Below, one piece after another: positions 57,751 to 64,000 of a DNA stretch of 64,000 nt. The notes under the pieces were generated by a model. It was not told where the DNA came from, made no database searches, and was given only the letters and a program-made list of their open reading frames with translations. A program made the translations under genes and the position numbers. The DNA is from Arabidopsis thaliana (Eukaryota; Streptophyta; Magnoliopsida; Brassicales; Brassicaceae): contig NC_003076.8 of assembly GCF_000001735.4 (NCBI RefSeq), positions 25,485,835 to 25,549,834 of the forward strand. The letters run 5' to 3'. Every line of letters begins with the position of its first letter. Positions within the stretch are counted from its first letter, which is position 1.

Positions 57751-58971
57751 TCATTCTATCTCCTCAATCACCACGCCACCACCTTTTCGAAATTGATCTT
57801 TCTTCTTCATTTCTGGAAACCCTCTGTAATCGTTGAGCTCAACCACCGAGTTCTTCTCTGCCCTTACAGATGGTTCCAGAGCTTCCCATACTTCAGAATT
57901 CTGCTCATTGACCCAACACATCATGTAGAACACTTTCCTCTCTGCAAGCTTTAGTTTCTTCTTCAGATCACGCCCTGATGATGATTTTACTTCCTTTATT
58001 GCACCAAGAATCAACCTTTGGAGATCACCGAGCAGACATACCATAGCTCCAGAGCCAAGAGAAAGAAAACAAATCACATCATCCACCAGATTCAATCCGA
58101 ACTTCAGACCACCACCAAGGTTTTTATAAGCTGAAGAGCATGTCTGTTCCAAGCAAAAGGACAACACTTCCTTTATGGTCTCTGGTTGTCCATTGTGACC
58201 CAAAACTGATGAAACAGTCAACACCATTGTTGCTGCACCAAGCGAATCAGATTGCCACTCTCCATTATAGATACGGAGCGTAAAGCAATAACTATATGCA
58301 ATGTCAATCAAATGGATTGGTAAGAGAGGAGATGGATTCGTGGAGGTAAGCTTGCTTAGTGAGATCAAAGGTGTATCAGGCCCTCGTGGGATTTCACTCA
58401 CAACTGTGGTCTCTTCTTCGTCTTCAACGCATTGAACAAGTTGTGTACCTCCGAGTCCAAGATTGATCGTTCGAGCTGAAGCAAGTAACCACCAAGGATC
58501 CCATGGTTGGATCATTTTGCTTAATTCTCCAGAAGCTAAGGCTCTTTGGAATCCTTTTCTCTCTTCTAAGCTCAAATCATCAAGACTCACTTCATCTCCG
58601 TTCATTATCTTCTGAATAATCTCCTCCGGTAAGCTCAAACCTTCATCATCCGTGATGCTATCAATTCCCCCATCATCTTCCTCTTCTTCTTCGTGAAACC
58701 TTTTCAAAATTTCGAGCATCTTCCTTTTCGTTTGATCATCAGATCGAACTTGCTTCAATTCATCGTTTACATTATCTCTCATGAATGATTCAGTACATTG
58801 GACACTGTGAGATTTGTAACAAGGAAGGGAACAGTACCGGAAGTTGCAGCGAGGACAAGTGTACTGCGAGAACTGCTTATTACATACATGGCAGATAATC
58901 CGCGTAGAAGAAGGGTTTAACGGAGACGAATTTGAACTCTCCGACGAAATAATCGTCTTCTCCGGCATCAT
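57751..58971 (-). CDS. HIT-type zinc-finger protein, ZNHIT2-like
   Basis: An intronless 406 aa protein starting MMPEKTIISS. The N-terminal HIT finger is complete: CHVCNKQFSQYTCPRCNF and YCSLPCYKSHSVQC (about 28-59). An acidic stretch follows. The block LEERKGFQRALASGEL then IQPWDPWW resembles animal ZNHIT2, a cofactor of the R2TP/RUVBL chaperone system in assembly of U5 snRNP and other complexes. The C-terminal half is helical without other domains. It is divergent from RSW3, with 250 bp between start codons. Matches AT5G63830. The ZNHIT2 assignment is by pattern only. Confidence 0.85.
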   Translation of the reverse strand: MMPEKTIISSESSNSSPLNPSSTRIICHVCNKQFSQYTCPRCNFRYCSLPCYKSHSVQCTESFMRDNVNDELKQVRSDDQTKRKMLEILKRFHEEEEEDDGGIDSITDDEGLSLPEEIIQKIMNGDEVSLDDLSLEERKGFQRALASGELSKMIQPWDPWWLLASARTINLGLGGTQLVQCVEDEEETTVVSEIPRGPDTPLISLSKLTSTNPSPLLPIHLIDIAYSYCFTLRIYNGEWQSDSLGAATMVLTVSSVLGHNGQPETIKEVLSFCLEQTCSSAYKNLGGGLKFGLNLVDDVICFLSLGSGAMVCLLGDLQRLILGAIKEVKSSSGRDLKKKLKLAERKVFYMMCWVNEQNSEVWEALEPSVRAEKNSVVELNDYRGFPEMKKKDQFRKGGGVVIEEIE

Positions 58972-59221
58972 CTTCAGAAAGCTATTCCAAATTAGGGTTT
59001 TGACTTTTGATTGAAGAAGACAGGTCTAGAAACTTACATACACCAATTTTAAAATCGAGTTTGGGCCGAATTATGGACCGTACTTTGGGCTATGGGCCTT
59101 CATTTTAATAAACAGGTCGGATATATCCACCGGACCCGGAATGATCGTCTTCCTCAGTGTTGTATTTTGGCTTTCCTCATTGCTTCCTCAATCTAAGGAT
59201 TTCCATGAACAAGGAACTAAA
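58972..59221. promoter_or_regulatory. Bidirectional promoter, HIT zinc-finger gene / RSW3
   Basis: 250 bp between two divergent ATGs. It contains three TGGGCY-type site II motifs ('tttgggccgaa', 'tttgggctat', 'atgggccttc') at about 59060-59100. This compact arrangement is typical of co-driven housekeeping genes. Confidence 0.6.
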
Positions 59222-62200
59222 ATGAGATCTCTTCTCTTTGTACTATCACTCATTTGCTTTTGCTCTCAAACAGCACTTTCATGGAAGAAGGAAGAGTTTC
59301 GCAGCTGTGACCAAACTCCATTTTGTAAACGCGCTCGATCTCGTACTCCCGGCGCGTGTTCTCTAATTGTCGGCGATGTTTCCATCACTGATGGAGATCT
59401 CGTAGCGAAGCTTCTACCGAAAGCGCCTAATCAAGGCGATGGGGATCAGATCAAGCCGTTGATTCTTTCTCTCTCAGTTTACAAGGATGGGATCGTGCGG
59501 CTTAAAATCGATGAGGACCATTCGTTGAACCCGCCGAAGAAGAGGTTCCAAGTTCCTGATGTGGTAGTGTCTGAGTTTGAGGAGAAGAAGATCTGGCTGC
59601 AGAAAGTAGCGACGGAGACGATCTCTGGAGACACTAGTCCGTCTTCAGTAGTTTATGTATCCGATGGTTACGAGGCGGTGGTGCGACACGATCCGTTTGA
59701 GGTGTATGTGCGTGAGAAATCAGGTGATCGCCGTCGCGTTGTGTCATTGAATTCTCATGGATTATTTGATTTTGAGCAGTTGGGGAGGAAAACTGAAGGA
59801 GATAACTGGGAAGAGAAATTTAGGACTCATACAGATTCTAGACCATCTGGTCCTCAATCTATTAGTTTCGATGTTTCGTTTTATGATTCCAGTTTCGTTT
59901 ATGGAATTCCTGAACACGCCACTAGCTTCGCGTTGAAGCCTACCAAGGGTCCTGGAGTTGAGGAATCTGAACCCTACAGGCTTTTTAATCTAGATGTGTT
60001 TGAATACGATCATGAATCACCGTTTGGGCTTTACGGGTCGATTCCGTTCATGGTTTCGCATGGGAAGTCTGGTAAAACTTCAGGATTTTTCTGGTTGAAT
60101 GCTGCGGAAATGCAGATTGATGTGTTGGCTAATGGTTGGGATGCAGAGAGTGGTATTTCTTTGCCTTCTAGTCACAGTAGGATCGACACATTCTGGATGA
60201 GCGAGGCAGGGATTGTGGATACATTCTTTTTCGTTGGGCCTGAGCCAAAGGATGTTGTAAAGCAGTATGCAAGTGTGACAGGTACTTCAGCCATGCCTCA
60301 GTTGTTTGCCACTGGTTATCATCAATGTAGGTGGAACTACAAAGATGAGGAGGATGTGGCACAGGTGGACTCGAAATTCGATGAACACGATATTCCTTAT
60401 GATGTTCTCTGGCTTGACATTGAGCATACAGATGGGAAGAGATACTTTACATGGGATAGTGTGTTGTTTCCTCATCCAGAGGAGATGCAAAAGAAATTGG
60501 CTGCAAAGGGTAGGAAGATGGTGACCATTGTGGATCCTCATATCAAGAGGGATGACTCATACTTCTTACACAAAGAGGCTACTCAGATGGGATACTATGT
60601 TAAGGATTCATCTGGAAAAGACTTTGATGGTTGGTGCTGGCCTGGTTCATCATCTTACATTGATATGTTGAGCCCAGAGATTAGAAAATGGTGGGGTGGG
60701 AGGTTCTCGTATAAGAACTATGTTGGTTCAACTCCATCATTGTACACCTGGAATGACATGAATGAGCCTTCTGTATTCAATGGTCCCGAGGTATAACTTT
60801 CTGTCTGAATGGTCTTTTTTTCTTGTTCCGTTATTGTTTTTCTGTAATCTGTATAGCTCATTTCTCATATTCATTTTGGGATTGCAGTTGAATATAGCAA
60901 TCCATTGTTTTTCTATTGCACAATTATGGATATGTTTGAACTCTGATAGATTATACATCCCTTATCTTGCATACTATGACACCTTTTATTAATTATTGCA
61001 CTACTAAAGCAAGTATTTTAAGATCCATTTTATGTTTATGTGGTTTTACATTGGATATTTGTTTCTGTGACTTCTTTAAGAGTGGAGTGTAAGCTATGGT
61101 TGCATATCTCCACCTCTGATTTGCTTATATCGTAGAAAGTTTATCATATATGTAAAGGTCTATTACTGAGATGAAGACTGGCACTTTTTTCTTTCTTTTT
61201 TGTTGGAGTAGGTTACTATGCCAAGAGATGCATTACATGTTGGGGGTGTTGAACACAGAGAAGTTCATAACGCATATGGATATTACTTCCACATGGCGAC
61301 TTCCGATGGACTTGTTATGCGTGAAGAAGGAAAGGATAGGCCTTTTGTATTGTCAAGAGCAATCTTTCCCGGCACTCAAAGATACGGAGCAATTTGGACT
61401 GGAGATAACACAGCCGAATGGGAACACCTTAGAGTCTCCATTCCAATGATATTGACACTTGGTCTTACTGGAATTACATTCTCTGGTACAAACAAATTTA
61501 GCTGTTCAAATTCTGCTGGCGTTTTTTTTTTCTTTCTCAAATTTAATGGAAGTTTTCTTTTCTTTTGCAGGAGCTGATATTGGTGGGTTTTTTGGAAATC
61601 CTGAACCAGAACTTCTAGTTAGGTGGTACCAAGTGGGTGCTTACTATCCATTTTTCAGGGGTCATGCTCATCACGATACCAAAAGACGAGAGCCTTGGTT
61701 GTTTGGGTAAGATGTGATTTAGTACTTAATTTTTTCTTGTCAAGAGGTATTATTTTAGTATGCGGTCCAGGTCTAGTCTATGGATATTTGCTTGATGGAT
61801 GATCAAGCAGATTGAAATGTAGTGATACTGGTTATTGAGAAAAGAATACAATTGCGGAAACTAAAACCTGGTGTTGCACTCTAGTCAGTTGATTGTCTAA
61901 ATAGTTAGGCCATTAGTTTCATCAAGTAGGCATTGCAACGGTTGTCCAGAAGTCTCTCTGCCTTTGTTTTGCTGGCTCATAAATGTTGCACTTTCTCATT
62001 CGAATCAAATCAATGTTCTCTTGTTTCAGTGAACGGAACACAGAACTCATGAGAGATGCCATACACACTCGTTACACACTGCTCCCATACTTCTACACGT
62101 TGTTCAGAGAAGCAAACGTTACGGGTGTTCCTGTTGTACGCCCATTATGGATGGAATTCCCGCAAGATGAAGCTACTTTTAGCAACGATGAAGCCTTCAT

Positions 62201-63088
62201 GGTCGGTAGTGGTCTACTGGTTCAAGGAGTTTACACCAAGGTACTTGAGCGCTAAGTACAACTTCCTACTTATTTATATTTTGGCCTTTGTATCTCTTTA
62301 CTTAATCATATACTCCAGATAAATGATCAAACCCTGCCACATACCCTCTTCTCGTCTTTCTGCAAAATTAGGGAACAACGCAAGCTTCCGTGTATTTGCC
62401 TGGCAAAGAATCATGGTATGACTTGAGAAACGGTAAGACTTACGTTGGAGGCAAGACTCACAAGATGGATGCTCCAGAGGAGAGTATTCCTGCGTTTCAA
62501 AAGGCAGGAACCATCATCCCAAGGAAGGACCGGTTTAGGCGAAGTTCCTCTCAAATGGACAATGATCCTTATACTTTGGTACGTACAACACTTGCATCAC
62601 ACTGTTTTATCATCTGCTATCAGCACCATGAACAAAGTAAAACCGGTTGGTAAAAAGATTATCTCTGAAAGTGAAATCCCAATGATAAACTATGTGATCT
62701 AACATCTAAAACCCTTCAGGTGGTAGCTTTGAACAGTTCTCAAGAAGCAGAAGGTGAACTCTACATCGATGACGGCAAAAGCTTTGAATTCAGACGAGGC
62801 TCTTACATCCATCGTCGCTTCGTCTTCTCAAAGGGTGTTCTTACATCAACGAACTTAGCTCCTCCAGAAGCTCGTCTCTCTTCCCAATGCTTGATCGACA
62901 GAATTATCCTCTTGGGACACAGCTCAGGTCCAAAATCTGCGTTGGTGGAACCGTTGAATCAAAAGGCAGAGATTGAGATGGGACCTCTGCGAATGGGTGG
63001 GCTTGTAGCTTCCTCGGGTACAAAGGTGTTGACTATCCGCAAACCGGGTGTTCGAGTGGACCAAGACTGGACCGTAAAGATTCTGTGA
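59222..63088 (+). CDS. RSW3: Glucosidase II alpha subunit (GH31), RSW3/PSL5
   Basis: ER-lumen enzyme that removes the two inner glucoses of N-glycans in the calnexin/calreticulin quality-control cycle; needed for cellulose synthesis (rsw3) and EFR immune receptor folding (psl5). Exons 59222-60790, 61212-61485, 61571-61706, 62030-62240, 62372-62578 and 62720-63088 give 921 aa. It has a signal peptide ([20 protein letters not shown]) followed by the conserved [16 protein letters not shown]. The GH31 nucleophile motif is [10 protein letters not shown], the acid/base region [10 protein letters not shown] and the substrate region HQCRWNY. The frame extends 27 codons upstream to 59141, but the signal peptide begins at 59222, so that start is preferred. 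Matches AT5G63840. Confidence 0.96.
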
Positions 63089-64000
63089 TTGAACGGTTTG
63101 AACCAGTTTCACTCATGGCCGTTAGAGTGGCCGAAATCTGCTTTTCCGGCGACGGAATATCACACTTTTTAATATATGTTTGGAGATTTAGACTTAAATA
63201 GTTGTAAGAGCTAACAGTTTGAAAGTCACTTTGCATTGTTGTTTATCTTCATATAAATGAGTTTAGATTTTGATAATTTCAGAATTCGTGGAATCATAAT
63301 TAACAATTTTGATAGGGAAAAATAATTTGTTTTTTTTAGTCAGAGGGTCAAATAATCTTACCTTCCATCGTTGCCTAATTATTGTCAAATCCTTTTACTT
63401 TTTACCTAATCAACCCATGAAAAATCTTGAATTACACGTTTTAAGAGTCATGAAGAAAAATCAATCTGATTCTGTTGGCTAGATTTGTTTTTTTTATACT
63501 GCTTAGTGTTTACTGTTATAGAAAGGGTTCTAAGTATGCAAAGTTTGCCCTAATTAGATAATGTTAGATCCGTGTAGGTGAAACAAGAAGCCAAAATTCT
63601 GTGTAAAAAGAGTCACGTAACTACCTAACTCTTGTAGGTCTAAAGACCATCTTCACTTTAAATTAGAACCTCATGTTTCCCAAACAATATATTCCGTTCA
63701 TGAATCTCGTTTCGAATTAAAACTAAAATATTACACATTTTAGAATGTAAGAAAAACACACTCAAAATTAAGAATCTTGGAATTGAAAACGAGATTTTGA
63801 ATGTGTTCAAAGATACTCTTTAGAAATTATAATGGTAGATAATAGCACTTGCATGACAAATTCGATTCTCTCTTCTCATCATGCATTTTTGCTTTACATT
63901 TTGTTCCTTTAAACCAAGAATATTTTGACTCACCTAAAAGATAAACCAAACATATCTGAAATCTACAATTGACAATTAACTTCTCTTTTTCTTTTCTCTT
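63089..64000 (+). other. RSW3 3' flank, AT-rich
   Basis: 3' untranslated and intergenic sequence. A 'taaagaccatcttcac' at 63641 resembles the left end of the MITE at 42731, but no partner end is visible before the window stops. No gene is seen. Confidence 0.45.

Noticed and set aside
59141-59221. In-frame upstream Met for RSW3
   Set aside because: It would put 27 residues before a clear signal peptide and overlaps the bidirectional promoter. The 59222 start gives the expected 921 aa.
1-64000. CRISPR array, insertion sequences or phage features
   Set aside because: The window is plant nuclear DNA. Repeats present are microsatellites, tandem coding repeats or duplicated segments.

Overview
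This window is plant nuclear DNA. It has short AT-rich introns, compact intergenic gaps and single-copy dicot genes. Gene content and order match the distal long arm of Arabidopsis thaliana chromosome 5, about AT5G63660 to AT5G63840. Locus names were recognised from memory, not from a search. Splice junctions were built by hand and checked by reading frame; the resulting protein lengths agree with those I recall for most of these loci.

Left part (1-20500). The last exon of a plant defensin (PDF2.5-like) is followed by a dead WD40 fragment between two copies of a diverged repeat. Then come SPT4-2 (transcription elongation), a cytosolic pyruvate kinase, a SOSS-B-like OB-fold protein, a PHD/SWIB/Plus-3 chromatin protein with an AT-AC (U12-type) intron, and a LRR receptor-like kinase of the SERK-like type. 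The MIR166g hairpin lies in the 3.7 kb gap that follows.

Middle (20500-32000). KOKOPELLI (KPL, plus strand) converges on ARIADNE14 (minus strand) with only 82 bp between stop codons. This is the known sperm cis-nat-siRNA pair. ARI14 starts a tandem minus-strand array of four ARIADNE-type RBR genes (ARI14, a truncated RING1-only copy, ARI13, ARI15). Each shows a different kind of decay. All three copies that keep Rcat/RING2 lack the catalytic cysteine by eye.

Right part (32500-64000). DGK2 (diacylglycerol kinase), SHA1 (RING-CH membrane protein) and NAC102 (stress NAC factor) come first, then a Harbinger-like MITE. Next are two GH35 beta-galactosidases in tandem, BGAL6/MUM2 (seed mucilage) and BGAL10 (xyloglucan). 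A DUF626/UPF0725 gene, a dead fragment of BGAL10, a ZNHIT2-like HIT zinc-finger gene and the ER glucosidase II alpha subunit (RSW3/PSL5) complete the window. The last two are divergent across a 250 bp shared promoter.

No prokaryotic-type operon, CRISPR array or intact transposon is present. The noteworthy material is in gene decay and duplication (WD40 relic beside SPT4-2, ARI cluster, BGAL10 fragment), unusual splicing (AT-AC intron, GC-AG intron, competing donors) and antisense overlap.
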